Source: CG2-30-36-16 sp964372115 (GTDB taxonomy: Bacteria; Bacteroidota; Ignavibacteria; Ignavibacteriales; Ignavibacteriaceae). From it: a stretch of DNA of 64,000 bases. This document shows, piece after piece, positions 55,546 to 63,700 of the stretch. Within the stretch, counting starts at the first letter, position 1, and each line of letters opens with the position of its first letter. Both the position numbers and the translations under genes were made by a program. The stretch is from positions 62,001 to 126,000 of the forward strand of contig CAYJPN010000012.1 in NCBI GenBank assembly GCA_964372115.1. Direction: 5' to 3'. The notes under the pieces are model-generated. The model did not search any database, was not told where the DNA came from, and saw nothing but the letters and a program-made list of their open reading frames with translations.

Positions 55546-55738
55546 ACATTTTGCCCCCTTAGTCGTAGGGGTTTTTGTTTAAGCGCTAAGGGCAAGGCGA
55601 AAAAGACTGCCGGAGAGCGAAGCGGTTGGTAGTATTTTTTGCCTTAGCTGGGCAGTTTGGAATGGATTACGTGGGTTTAACGCTAAAGGAAACGTTTGGA
55701 ACACTGGAATGTATTTTGCTCTTAAGGGGGCAAAATGT
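55546..55738. mobile_element. MITE-like element with 17-bp terminal inverted repeats
   Basis: ACATTTTGCCCCCTTAG at 55546-55562 and CTTAAGGGGGCAAAATGT at 55721-55738 are inverted copies (one base insertion). They enclose 158 bases without a gene, about 193 bp in all. A strong hairpin, GGGGCGG-CACA-CCGCCCC, lies just outside the left end at 55521-55538. No target duplication is obvious. It could be a transposon derivative or a long RNA stem. Confidence 0.5.
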
Positions 55739-56012
55739 GATCCAAATGTGCGGTGGTGATGATATTTGAATCGTTACGGTTAGTGTGTTTGTGTTTTGTA
55801 GGTGTGGAACAGCAGTGAGACAGCTACATTCATGCGGGGCTGTGGTAATGTTATACGCGAGCCTTGTTGACTGAATGAAACGAACGAAATGGAGTTTGGT
55901 TTTGCGAATAGCAAAGCAACGTAATGAAGATGAGTGGAATGAAGGAAATAGGGCGAAGTGATTGTTAATTTACGGGAATGTAATGTGATGAGGGACGTAT
56001 TTGTATTTCAAT

Positions 56013-56042
56013 AAAAAAGGTTTCCCCGATTAAGAGGAAACC
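56013..56042 (-). terminator. terminator after the DUF6266-like gene
   Basis: On the minus strand GGTTTCC and GGAAACC form a stem extended by neighbouring pairs, and TTTTTTAT follows. It sits 30 bp past the stop of the gene at 56072-56755 and points the same way. Confidence 0.75.
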
Positions 56043-56071
56043 CTTGGAATGGATGCCCTATTAAAGAGCAA

Positions 56072-56755
56072 TTAGCTGAGTTTTGTGTAGGTTGCCGAGT
56101 TCTGAACAACCTTGTCATCAGAGGTTTTTGAAGCAACAGAGAAGAAAAGTATTGAGTTTTGGTATTTAGCGGCAACTGCTTGCTGGTTAACATTAAAAGC
56201 TATGTTAAGCTCATACGTTTGGGTGAAGTTGTAGGTTTCAACTTCTGTATTGAGCGCAATTATTTGAAACGCCGGATCTGCAGGGTTAGTTGGGTTGTAA
56301 TAGCAAACAAGCCCATTGGCCGAGAGATTTACTTCTGCCGGTGTGAAAACTGCGGCTGTGTTTAATGCTAATAGTTCAACCGTGAGGTTATCAGAAAGCA
56401 CCGTAGCAGCTTGAACCGGTATAGAGAAGCCACCAGGGGTGATGATGTTATCCACTGTAGGTCTTTCGCCAGAGGAATAAGGGAAGTTGCTCTGAAAGAC
56501 TTCGTTGAAAATGGAGTTTGAAACATTCTGCACTTTCTTCCATATTGTAGTAAGCGCTGGCAGAGAGATTACTTTGCTTGCAAATTTTGCTGTTACAGCA
56601 AATTTTGAGCGAACAGCAAGGCATGCAGGGTCCTGGCTGGCGTTGAAGGAAGAAGGACGCGCAGCAAGGATTGTTTTACCGTTTACGGTACGGGCAGAAA
56701 GATTGCCGAGTTTACCACTGAGGTTACCAATTACATTTCCATTTACTATAGCCAT
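56072..56755 (-). CDS. DUF6266-like protein of Bacteroidota type
   Basis: This 227-residue protein starts MAIVNGNVIGNLSGKLGNLS, the opening of a family (DUF6266-like) seen in Bacteroidota as AV-NG-(I/L)-G-SGK-G-V. It is Asn-, Thr- and Ala-rich and beta-rich, without signal peptide. Function unknown; the family often occurs in accessory regions and may be a structural, phage-derived protein. AAGGAG is 8 bp before the ATG. The nearest genes are on both sides more than 200 bp away. Confidence 0.65.
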   Translation of the reverse strand: MAIVNGNVIGNLSGKLGNLSARTVNGKTILAARPSSFNASQDPACLAVRSKFAVTAKFASKVISLPALTTIWKKVQNVSNSIFNEVFQSNFPYSSGERPTVDNIITPGGFSIPVQAATVLSDNLTVELLALNTAAVFTPAEVNLSANGLVCYYNPTNPADPAFQIIALNTEVETYNFTQTYELNIAFNVNQQAVAAKYQNSILFFSVASKTSDDKVVQNSATYTKLS

Positions 56756-56999
56756 TTTATTTTCTCCTTATTTATATTTTATGACTGCCCTAATATTTTA
56801 ATTTTTATATCGCAGAAGCACTGTAGAAATGTGAAAGGAAAGCGGTACTTTAGAAATAAATGGTAGGCTTGGCTGAGGCTATTTAGGGGCTTTGTATGTA
56901 AAAATTATCAATTGCGAATTTTGAATTTTGAATTATCAATGGATGAAACATTTCAATTTAAAAAAAGTTGCAGTAAGAGTGAGAAAAACAGAAAGTAAA

Positions 57000-57254
57000 T
57001 TATGAGGGATAGCTGATATTTTTGAGTTTACGTTTGCGGAAGAGGATGTTGTTAATTGCAGATTCGGAGAGAAAGTATTTTTGTGATAGGATGTAAACTG
57101 AATCTGTTAATGAGTTGGAAAGGCGGAGCTGCTTATATTCGTGTTTGATAATGAAATTGCGGAGTGCGATTTCATCAATCAAACCGGAGGATTTGAGTTT
57201 TATGAAAACGGGATTTGAAAGCAATTGCTCAGGATTGAGATTATTATCTATCAT
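57000..57254 (-). CDS. small hypothetical protein with possible HTH
   Basis: This is about 84 residues from the ATG at 57254, overlapping the nuclease gene end by 11 bp. The end region (SVYILSQKYFLSESAINNIL, then FRKRKLK) could be a helix-turn-helix followed by a basic tail. Not recognised. Coupled to the nuclease gene by overlap, so it may regulate or assist it. Confidence 0.5.
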   Translation of the reverse strand: MIDNNLNPEQLLSNPVFIKLKSSGLIDEIALRNFIIKHEYKQLRLSNSLTDSVYILSQKYFLSESAINNILFRKRKLKNISYPS

Positions 57255-57789
57255 AGCCCCAGATACCAAGTTTTTTACGAATAGCTGTGCGGCGAAGGTT
57301 GTAGAATAGATCGTAATAACGTTTGCCTTTGGGATAGTAGCTGATGTGGCAGTATCCAGCTTTTAAGAGTTCTGCTTGTATGAAAAGGGAATCCTTCCCT
57401 TCCCTATCAGTTAACCAAACATAAGCGAGTACACGACTGAAAACATCGTAGATGTTACCGTCAAATGTAAGTTTGACTTTTTTATTTTCGATGAGTGATT
57501 TTGTTAATGCAGAGGATTCGGCGGAAAAAGGTGCGGCTGGTTTGTTTAGACGCGCAATTTCGGGACAGTTTATTCCAAGCATACGAATGTGTGCGCCGGG
57601 GAAATTAGGATCGCTTGGGGGCAAAACGAATGTGTCGCCGTCAATTACTCTTTCGACATAAGCGGTGATGGAATGGCCGTAAGGAAATTCTATGCGCCCG
57701 TACTGGCAGCGGATAGATGAGGAGAGTAAAAACCAGACGGCGATGAGGAGTACGAAAAGTCTTGCGGTATTTTTATTGTTTGAGTACAT
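57244..57789 (-). CDS. exported staphylococcal-nuclease-like (SNase) protein
   Basis: This is 181 residues. It has an N-terminal hydrophobic export signal (LFVLLIAVWFLLSSSIRC) with a possible lipobox-like cysteine, and then an SNase fold: VERVIDGDTFVLPPS with the catalytic Asp, IRMLGINCPEIA with Arg and Glu, VFSRVLAYVWL and LLKAGYCHISYYP. The Arg87-type residue and Glu are in place, so activity is likely. It would degrade extracellular DNA or RNA. Lies in the tRNA-Arg accessory region, which also has toxin-type genes. Confidence 0.85.
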   Translation of the reverse strand: MYSNNKNTARLFVLLIAVWFLLSSSIRCQYGRIEFPYGHSITAYVERVIDGDTFVLPPSDPNFPGAHIRMLGINCPEIARLNKPAAPFSAESSALTKSLIENKKVKLTFDGNIYDVFSRVLAYVWLTDREGKDSLFIQAELLKAGYCHISYYPKGKRYYDLFYNLRRTAIRKKLGIWGYDR

Positions 57790-58327
57790 ATTAACTATCT
57801 ATTTCTTATGCAAAATATAGTTTTTATGAGAGGTAATTTCAACGCTCGATGTTTGTGATTTGTTTTCTTTTGTTTTACTTGAAGCGGGAATTTTTAGTGA
57901 AATTGATTTTGCCGATAAGTAAGGGGTTTTAATGGAACGCAGATGACGCTGATTATTATGATTTGCGCTGATTAGATGAAGGGATTTGTTTTTGCGCTTT
58001 TGCGCTTACGGCTGCGGCAGGCGAAGGAGAAGCAAAGGTTTTTGCCAAGGAAAAAGTAAAAAGGGAAAAGGAAAAAGTTGAAAACATTTAGTAAACAGAT
58101 TAATAGAGGAAAACTTTTGAGTAGCCGAGCGGTAACCCACAGCCGTCTCTTATGTAAGCGAAACGGAACGGGTGCAGGCGAACGAAGTGAGCGGATACCA
58201 CCCGTGTAGTGAAGCGGTGTTTTACCGCGTATGTGATGCCCCACTTAGTTAAAAAGATAAAATATTGATAGGACATAGCCGGAATAATAGTAAAAGCCGG
58301 AAATGAGTTTAGGGGCATGTGCCGAGT

Positions 58328-58414
58328 TTACATAAGGCCACATTATGGGGCGGCGACAGGATGTTAACGTGAAGGTTAGAAAGATTATTCCGTACCATAA
58401 TGTTCCTTATGTAA
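58328..58414. repeat. inverted repeat with 20-bp arms
   Basis: TTACATAAGG + CCACATTATGG at 58328-58348 and CCATAATGTTCCTTATGTAA at 58395-58414 are inverted copies (one bulge) around a 46-base loop. Directly right lies CTGGCTGCTCAATGT, which also occurs at 60606-60620 followed in both cases by an AAAAAATGTAA word within 40 bases. The shared words suggest one repeat family of transposon ends. Confidence 0.6.
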
Positions 58415-58683
58415 TACTGGCTGCTCAATGTAAAGTTTAGGCGCATAAAAAATGTAATGTGGGTTGCGGATATTGCTTCGGTTGTGAATTACTTTGGGCT
58501 GTGGCTATTGTGTTGTTATTATTGATTGATGTTTCTTTAAAAATTGTTAGGGTTTATTTTTACAAAATTATTAAAAAAGTGGGTCTTACAAAGTAAACAT
58601 GCCAATTTAGAGAGAAATTTAAACTGTTGAAACGGTTTGTAATTAAATTAAGTTAATATTATGGGGCTGACTAAGGGTGCCAA

Positions 58684-58749
58684 AACCGGTTGAAACCGGT
58701 TGTAGAAATGTGGATGTTGGCTTCTAATCCCACGGTTGAAAACCGTGGG
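58684..58749. repeat. REP-like palindromes
   Basis: AACCGGTTGAAACCGGTT at 58684-58701 and CCCACGGTTGAAAACCGTGGG (58729-58749, a 9-bp stem with GAA loop) form two hairpins 27 bp apart. The second is of the kind that accompanies RAYT (TnpA-REP) transposases. No RAYT gene is in the window. It lies between the nuclease and the Fic gene in noncoding DNA. Confidence 0.65.
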
Positions 58750-58894
58750 TTAACATTGATTTTTAATTTTCACACAGAATGTGAAACCACGGGTAAATAT
58801 TAAAACTGACTTTTTAGACAACCACTTAATTTAGAAAATAAAGAATATTAGAGGATTTTTAACAGTTTACACTCCTCTTTTTAGAGAAGAACCT

Positions 58895-60349
58895 TTAATC
58901 AAAAATTAGGTGTCTTCCTTCGTCAGGTTCGAAAAATGCGTTATGGGTTTCAAGATATTTATATAGCGCGTCATAATCATCATTGTTTAGACAAGTGCTA
59001 AACTTATGATCTTTAGAAAGCATGGCAACATAAGGAACAGGGTCTTTATCTCTTGTAAGTTTTTTTAATGTTAGTAAATAATCTTCACGATAGACTGTTG
59101 GAATTATTATTTTACACTGGTTGCGATTTACTAATTCAGCATTCATCATAACTCGTGCAATCCTACCGTTGCCATCTTCAAACGGATGGACTTCACTTAC
59201 GATAAACATCATATAAGCTGCGCGTGCAAAAGGATCTGTTAATATATTATAGTAATTAAACCCGCGTGTTAGAGTACCACGAACCAGGTTAAAATCTACA
59301 AAGTGGGTATCACCGGCTCTATTATTCTTAGTTTTAAATTCACCGGGATGTTTATCAGTACGAGCGGAAAGCATAATATTATGTCTTGCTTGCAATATTG
59401 ACAAAAATTCGTTTTCATCTTTTGGAATAACTTTCATTTCATTTTTATTTGATACAAGCTGATAAGTTCCAAGAACATCGTGTGAATCGCCGCTGCGTGC
59501 AGGCAATGGAACGCCGGTATCAATAATTTCTTTTGCTTCCGCAACTTCGAATACGGTACCTTCGATATAATTTGAAAAGTATGCTTCGAAGAAAGCGAAA
59601 TTTCTAAATGAGTTTGGCGTTAAATTATTTACGGGTTGCTCTTGAAACGCTTTGTTGTGCAGATAATTAAAAAGTATCTCAAAGATTTCAATCCTATGTC
59701 TATCATACGGAAGACCAACTGAACGAGAAAGTGCGAGATCAGACTTTAGTATTTTTGATGGCTTGGTTGTAAATAATGCACCAATAATTTTATTTAACAG
59801 CTCATATTCTTTTTGCATATCTAAAATTTTTGATAATTCCCTTGCTTTATCGCGTAAGCTATTTAATCCTTCCTCGCCTTTTATTCTAAGAATATCATCA
59901 AGCTTTTCTTCTATTTGTGGAATGCTCAAAATTTTAGAATCAGGACCAGTTTTTTTTGTTATTTGAAGATTCTCCAAAAATCTTCTCGGTTCAGAAGCAA
60001 CATAAAGCTCCCCTATCATTTTATTATCACCGGCAACGGGACCTTTGCCTTCCAAAAAATTTATTGTAATACCAGGTAATTTTATTTTTTTTGTATATGT
60101 ATAAGTAACAAATAATTTATTTGTAGAAGTCGGTTTAAATTCAAAAGCAGAGCGATGACTTAGCACTGCATCAGGATATAGATTTCCCAATATCTCAAAA
60201 ATGTTTCTTTTAACAATTACGGAAGGTGTCTCTTCAAAATTTGTTGAATAAATTCTTGGTGCTATCTTCCAAATTTTCTTCTCTTGAAGCATTTTAGAGA
60301 TTTTGTAGTTCTCTTGTCTATTCGTAGATGAAAATATTAGTTCACTCAT
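58895..60349 (-). CDS. Fic protein with AbiEi-like N-terminal domain
   Basis: This is about 484 residues from the ATG at 60349. Residues 1-150 have the wHTH-type antitoxin layout of AbiEi (KISKMLQEKKIWKIAPRIYS, VIVKRNIFEILGNLYPDAVLSHRSA). Residues 195-440 form a Fic domain with an intact HPFEDGNGRIAR and an inhibitory helix SNYIEG just before it, as in class II Fic proteins that are held off by their own motif. Fic enzymes add AMP or other nucleotides to targets. The start ATG lies inside the last of six promoter repeats. Confidence 0.85.
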   Translation of the reverse strand: MSELIFSSTNRQENYKISKMLQEKKIWKIAPRIYSTNFEETPSVIVKRNIFEILGNLYPDAVLSHRSAFEFKPTSTNKLFVTYTYTKKIKLPGITINFLEGKGPVAGDNKMIGELYVASEPRRFLENLQITKKTGPDSKILSIPQIEEKLDDILRIKGEEGLNSLRDKARELSKILDMQKEYELLNKIIGALFTTKPSKILKSDLALSRSVGLPYDRHRIEIFEILFNYLHNKAFQEQPVNNLTPNSFRNFAFFEAYFSNYIEGTVFEVAEAKEIIDTGVPLPARSGDSHDVLGTYQLVSNKNEMKVIPKDENEFLSILQARHNIMLSARTDKHPGEFKTKNNRAGDTHFVDFNLVRGTLTRGFNYYNILTDPFARAAYMMFIVSEVHPFEDGNGRIARVMMNAELVNRNQCKIIIPTVYREDYLLTLKKLTRDKDPVPYVAMLSKDHKFSTCLNNDDYDALYKYLETHNAFFEPDEGRHLIFD

Positions 60350-60540
60350 TGTAAAAATTTTCCATAATAATGATAATTCCACTCCAAAATTGTAATTATT
60401 TTCCAGAATAAGCAAGTATATTTGTATTTTTTTCCAGAAAGAGTTGAATTGTAAAATTTTCCAGAAAGATTGCAGAATGCTTAATATTTGTAAATATTTT
60501 CCAGTATAAGGATAAATTTTGTAATTTTTTTCCAGTATAG
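60347..60540. promoter_or_regulatory. six-repeat operator array ahead of the Fic gene
   Basis: On the minus strand CTGGAAAA followed by an AT spacer and TTACAA-type bases (for example CTGGAAAATAATTACAA) is repeated six times. The repeat nearest the gene is ATGGAAAATTTTTACAATG and contains the start codon. On the plus strand the TTCCAG/TTCCAT words are centred near 60361, 60402, 60433, 60460, 60500 and 60531, that is about 27-41 bp apart. The region lies between divergent Fic and Xre genes. It is best read as the binding site of the Fic protein's own N-terminal domain. Confidence 0.8.
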
Positions 60541-60745
60541 TATAAATGAACTGGCAAGCTTTATATGCTCATTTTATTTGTCCAACCAGGTAAAGTTGTA
60601 AATCTGGCTGCTCAATGTTGGTTTGATTGGTTAAAAAATGTAAGTTAACATATAAAACTTTGATTTGAGTGTGTTAAATATTTTATAAAATATAATCGAT
60701 AATAGAATTAAACCGATAAAAATTTATAATAAACGCATTTTTTAT

Positions 60746-60790
60746 GTTACATTAGAAGGAGGGATTTAATGTAACTTGACAAAATGTAAC
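60746..60790 (+). promoter_or_regulatory. operator upstream of the Xre gene
   Basis: GTTACATTA at 60746-60754 and TAATGTAAC at 60767-60775 are perfect inverted half-sites with a 12-base spacer; a third half-site AATGTAAC follows at 60783-60790. They lie 39-83 bp before the Xre start. Autoregulation by the Xre repressor is likely. Confidence 0.75.
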
Positions 60791-60828
60791 AGATGAATTA
60801 ACTTTGAATACCCTTAACGGAGAATATT

Positions 60829-61194
60829 ATGGATGCAGAAGAACAGAAATATATCATCATTGGTAAAAATATTAGAGAAATAAGGGAAAGATGTGGATTC
60901 ACGCAGACGGAGGTGGCTAAATACCTGGGGTTAAATGATCATGTGACAATAAGTTATTATGAAAATGCTGAAAGAAAAATACCATTTGAGCACCTTACGA
61001 AGATTGCTGACCTTTTCGGTGTTGAACTTGCAGAATTGATTACTGAAGATGACAAAGAGAGAAAAGTAAATAGAATATTTGCGTTTCGAAAAGATGAACT
61101 TACTGAAAATGACTTTAATACTTTAGCCCAATTCAACAGAATTGTTAAAAATTATTTAAAGATGAAGCAGCTTGAAGATAAACATGCTATCTAG
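60829..61194 (+). CDS. Xre-family repressor of an ImmA/IrrE-PIN operon
   Basis: This 121-residue protein has an N-terminal HTH_3 domain (IREIRERCGFTQTEVAKYLGL, then HVTISYYENAERKIPFE) and a charged C-terminal helix that probably contacts the metalloprotease. CGGAG precedes the ATG at 6 bp. Xre repressors of this kind are cut by ImmA/IrrE proteases. The end overlaps the ImmA/IrrE gene by 11 bp. Confidence 0.88.
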   Translation: MDAEEQKYIIIGKNIREIRERCGFTQTEVAKYLGLNDHVTISYYENAERKIPFEHLTKIADLFGVELAELITEDDKERKVNRIFAFRKDELTENDFNTLAQFNRIVKNYLKMKQLEDKHAI

Positions 61195-61912
61195 ACTTAA
61201 TATAGAAAAAGCAGCAATAGAGTACCGGGAAAAATGCGGTTATAAAGATATTAACCCAATTAGGATTAAAAGTCTGCTACAGCAATTAAACGTCCTAACC
61301 GTATTTAAGAGTATGGAAAATACTTTTTCCGGAATGTCATTAAAGGTAGATCAGAATAGATTTATGCTTATCAATTCAGCGCATTCAATAGGTAGACAAC
61401 ATTTTACAATTTTTCATGAACTTCACCATCTTTATATAGAAAAAGATTTTGAACAAAGCTTTTGTGAAGAAATAACCGAAAATAGAAATAAAACATCAGA
61501 AAATGAAGCCGATTTGTTCGCTGCAAATTTACTACTACCAAGAGATGGGTTATTAAAGCTAATCCCACCAGAACAGTTAAAGAGAGATAATATTCAACTA
61601 AGCACAATACTCGCAATAGAGCAATATTATTCTTGCTCGCATAAAGCAATGTTAGTGAGGCTACTTGATTTAAATTTAATATCAAAACAACTTAAAGATA
61701 AATATGACATAGATATTCTTGCAGAGGCAAAGAAGTACGGTTATGATACGACCTTATATAAACCAGGGAACAATAATCTAGTAATTGGTGATTATGGAGT
61801 AAAAGCGCGGGAATTGTTCGACAATGAAATAATTTCGAGGGCGCACTATCTTGAGCTGATGAGGGATTTAGGTATCACATTCGGAGATAGTAAAAAAATA
61901 AATGAAAATTGA
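61184..61912 (+). CDS. ImmA/IrrE-family metallopeptidase
   Basis: This is 242 residues from the ATG at 61184. A DUF955 domain carries the zinc motif TIFHELHHLY (HExxH) and a downstream Glu in ENEADLFAANLLLP. In known systems such proteases cut the neighbouring Xre repressor after DNA damage, in phages and ICEs. The C-terminus has no second domain of note. It overlaps the PIN gene by 11 bp. Confidence 0.9.
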   Translation: MLSRLNIEKAAIEYREKCGYKDINPIRIKSLLQQLNVLTVFKSMENTFSGMSLKVDQNRFMLINSAHSIGRQHFTIFHELHHLYIEKDFEQSFCEEITENRNKTSENEADLFAANLLLPRDGLLKLIPPEQLKRDNIQLSTILAIEQYYSCSHKAMLVRLLDLNLISKQLKDKYDIDILAEAKKYGYDTTLYKPGNNNLVIGDYGVKARELFDNEIISRAHYLELMRDLGITFGDSKKINEN

Positions 61913-62420
61913 ACAACCCAAGATATTGGTTGATGCTGATGTGATAATACATTTTATAGATGGCGGAAGGCTTGATAAAATTAAAGATATTTTCCCAGGA
62001 CGATTGGTTTTTGTTGACATTGTTTTAGAAGAACTACTTTCCTTCCCCGATTATATGGTAACTGTTGGAAATTTTTTAACTGGAATTGAAAGGATCGAAT
62101 TAAAGAGTAAAATTGAGTGCGTAGAAGAATATGCGAAATTAATAAAATTTGTGGGAAAGGGAGAAGCTGCGTGCATGGCGATTGCAAAAATTGAAAAAAA
62201 ATATCTTGCAAGCAGTAATCTTAAGGATATAAAAAAATATTGTGAACAAAACGGAATAAAAATAATAACTACGATGGATTTCTTATGGGAAGCAATGAAT
62301 ACCCGCACCATGGCTGAGCAAGAGTGCGACGATTTTATCCAAGATGTAAAAAAAGCCGGTAATAAATTACCAGTTGATACAATTGAAGAATATGTAAAGA
62401 AATTTAAAATGGTGAAATAG
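61902..62420 (+). CDS. PIN-like nuclease, probable toxin
   Basis: This is 172 residues. It fits a PIN-type RNase fold: the first strand KILVDADVIIHFIDGG with the acidic Asp pair, a central EELLSFPDY, and GKGEAACMAIA with a Glu and later ITTMDFLWEAM with Asp. Four acidic residues are available for the active site. As the third gene of the Xre-ImmA/IrrE-PIN run it is the likely effector, but toxicity is not shown. The family assignment is by motif pattern only. Confidence 0.65.
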   Translation: MKIEQPKILVDADVIIHFIDGGRLDKIKDIFPGRLVFVDIVLEELLSFPDYMVTVGNFLTGIERIELKSKIECVEEYAKLIKFVGKGEAACMAIAKIEKKYLASSNLKDIKKYCEQNGIKIITTMDFLWEAMNTRTMAEQECDDFIQDVKKAGNKLPVDTIEEYVKKFKMVK

Positions 62421-62421
62421 A

Positions 62422-62796
62422 TTATATAAGCTGTTTAAAATTGCTATAATTTTCGGGATTGCTCCAAAAAGAAAAACATTCGTTAATTTGCATGACATCG
62501 AATGCATTATCCCTTAAAGATTTCCAAGGTCCGAAACCTAATTCTTGTGCGAGTTTATAAAACCCATCTCCTTCATAACCAGAACCTTTTGTAATTACAA
62601 TTGCAGAGATTAAAGGTCTTCCATTTTCATGTTCATAAGTAGAAATTTTTCCGAGAATTCTACCGATTTCGGCGCGATCAAAGGCTGATGCACTCATATC
62701 TAAACCTAAATGACAATTATCAGATAAAATTTGATAGGTAATTGTCTTTTTATTTGCAGCTAATTCAACTAAATATTCTCTCACGATTGAATTCAT
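62422..62796 (-). CDS. hypothetical protein downstream of the SecB-like chaperone
   Basis: This is about 124 residues from the ATG at 62796, nearly touching the previous stop. Segments ISTYEHENGRPLISAIVITK and GYEGDGFYKLAQELGFGPW are reminiscent, loosely, of regions of restriction-associated HNH or McrA-like proteins, but no HNH motif is present. The gene converges on the PIN gene with a one-base gap. It is the last gene of the TAC-like operon; role unknown. Confidence 0.6.
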   Translation of the reverse strand: MNSIVREYLVELAANKKTITYQILSDNCHLGLDMSASAFDRAEIGRILGKISTYEHENGRPLISAIVITKGSGYEGDGFYKLAQELGFGPWKSLRDNAFDVMQINECFSFWSNPENYSNFKQLI

Positions 62797-62797
62797 A

Positions 62798-63259
62798 TTA
62801 TTTTTTTTTCGGCTGCGGTATAATGGCAACAGGTTTGAAGGCTGCCGGGTTTAGAACAGGAAGAAATGCACCAGAAAGCGCAGAGCCTTCTGTTTTGGCG
62901 GCAAAAATACCCCGTGAGGTAGATAGAGCTATACTAAATAAAGTAGTAACAAAATTATCGGGGATTTCAAGAGTGTTCTTTACACTGTCAATTTTAACTA
63001 CTTCATCAAAATTAACGATTTCATAAACCATCTGGGTGATTAGTTCACTAACCTTATGTTGCCTTGTTTTGTCAGTGTAAACATCAATTAAAATATTAAT
63101 ACTAATCGTCTTGAGGGAAGCATCGGAGAAGGTTGCCGCGGAAATATTAAACTCAAATTCAGACTTATCTGCCTTATATGCCTCGGCGATGTTGTTGATA
63201 AGAAATTTTAATGTTCTAATGTCAACAATTTTAAAGGTTATATCTAATTTTTTCCCCAT
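62798..63259 (-). CDS. SecB-like chaperone of a toxin-antitoxin-chaperone module
   Basis: This 153-residue protein has the SecB pattern: LDITFKIVDIRTLKFLI then the central beta sheet and the helix-ending TSRGIFAAKTEGSALSGAFL with the closing PVLNPAAF. SecB-like chaperones of toxin-antitoxin systems bind the antitoxin tail. The gene overlaps the HTH antitoxin gene by one base and has no secA neighbour. Confidence 0.7.
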   Translation of the reverse strand: MGKKLDITFKIVDIRTLKFLINNIAEAYKADKSEFEFNISAATFSDASLKTISINILIDVYTDKTRQHKVSELITQMVYEIVNFDEVVKIDSVKNTLEIPDNFVTTLFSIALSTSRGIFAAKTEGSALSGAFLPVLNPAAFKPVAIIPQPKKK

Positions 63260-63693
63260 TATGCTGCCAAATCGTTTTTGTCAGAAAAAATAGCATAGGA
63301 ATCTGCAGCGCTGGCGCTAACACTATCAGTAACATTTACCAACGGAGTTCTATCCGAAGTGTTAGATTTAAGAATATACACTGATGATTCTGCAATGGCA
63401 ACAAGTTTAGCGCGAAGTTTAATATCAAGTTCATAATCAACTGCTTTTGCAATTTCAACCAATTTTTTAACTGTAAAATTTGTTTTGCCATTAAATAGTT
63501 TGGTAATATACGCAGGAGAAGTATCTAATTTTTGAGCTAAATATCTATTTTTATACTTAATGCCTTTTTCGTCAAGAATGGACAGAACTGTTTCCGAAAA
63601 ATCAAGTATATATTTATAGGCAAGCGCATCATTATCATTTTCAAGTTTTTTTAGTTCTTCTGCAAACCAAGATGTGCTATTGTTAACATTCAT
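63259..63693 (-). CDS. HigA-like HTH antitoxin
   Basis: This is 144 residues from the ATG at 63693; a TTG start is 15 bp earlier. The HTH (RYLAQKLDTSPAYITKLFNGKTNFTVKKL, split) lies at 50-90. The last 30 residues (TPLVNVTDSVSASAADSYAI) are hydrophobic and flexible, as in the chaperone-addiction tails of TAC antitoxins that must be shielded by a SecB-like partner. It ends at the chaperone gene and starts just after the toxin gene. Confidence 0.72.
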   Translation of the reverse strand: MNVNNSTSWFAEELKKLENDNDALAYKYILDFSETVLSILDEKGIKYKNRYLAQKLDTSPAYITKLFNGKTNFTVKKLVEIAKAVDYELDIKLRAKLVAIAESSVYILKSNTSDRTPLVNVTDSVSASAADSYAIFSDKNDLAA

Positions 63694-63700
63694 AGATTCT

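Larger units (their letters stand above)
57790..58894. other. 1.1-kb gene-free, repeat-bearing stretch
   Basis: No credible gene is present; open stretches of up to 90 codons have repetitive, charged translations without start signals. It contains a GC-richer block at about 58010-58220 (ADDFQ-type words, GAAGCGGTG), the inverted repeat at 58328-58414 and the REP-like palindromes at 58684-58749. It may be a relic of mobile DNA. Confidence 0.5.

Noticed and set aside
57972..58318. minus-strand open frames of 72-90 codons
   Set aside because: Translations are low in complexity and basic, without start signals or known motifs.
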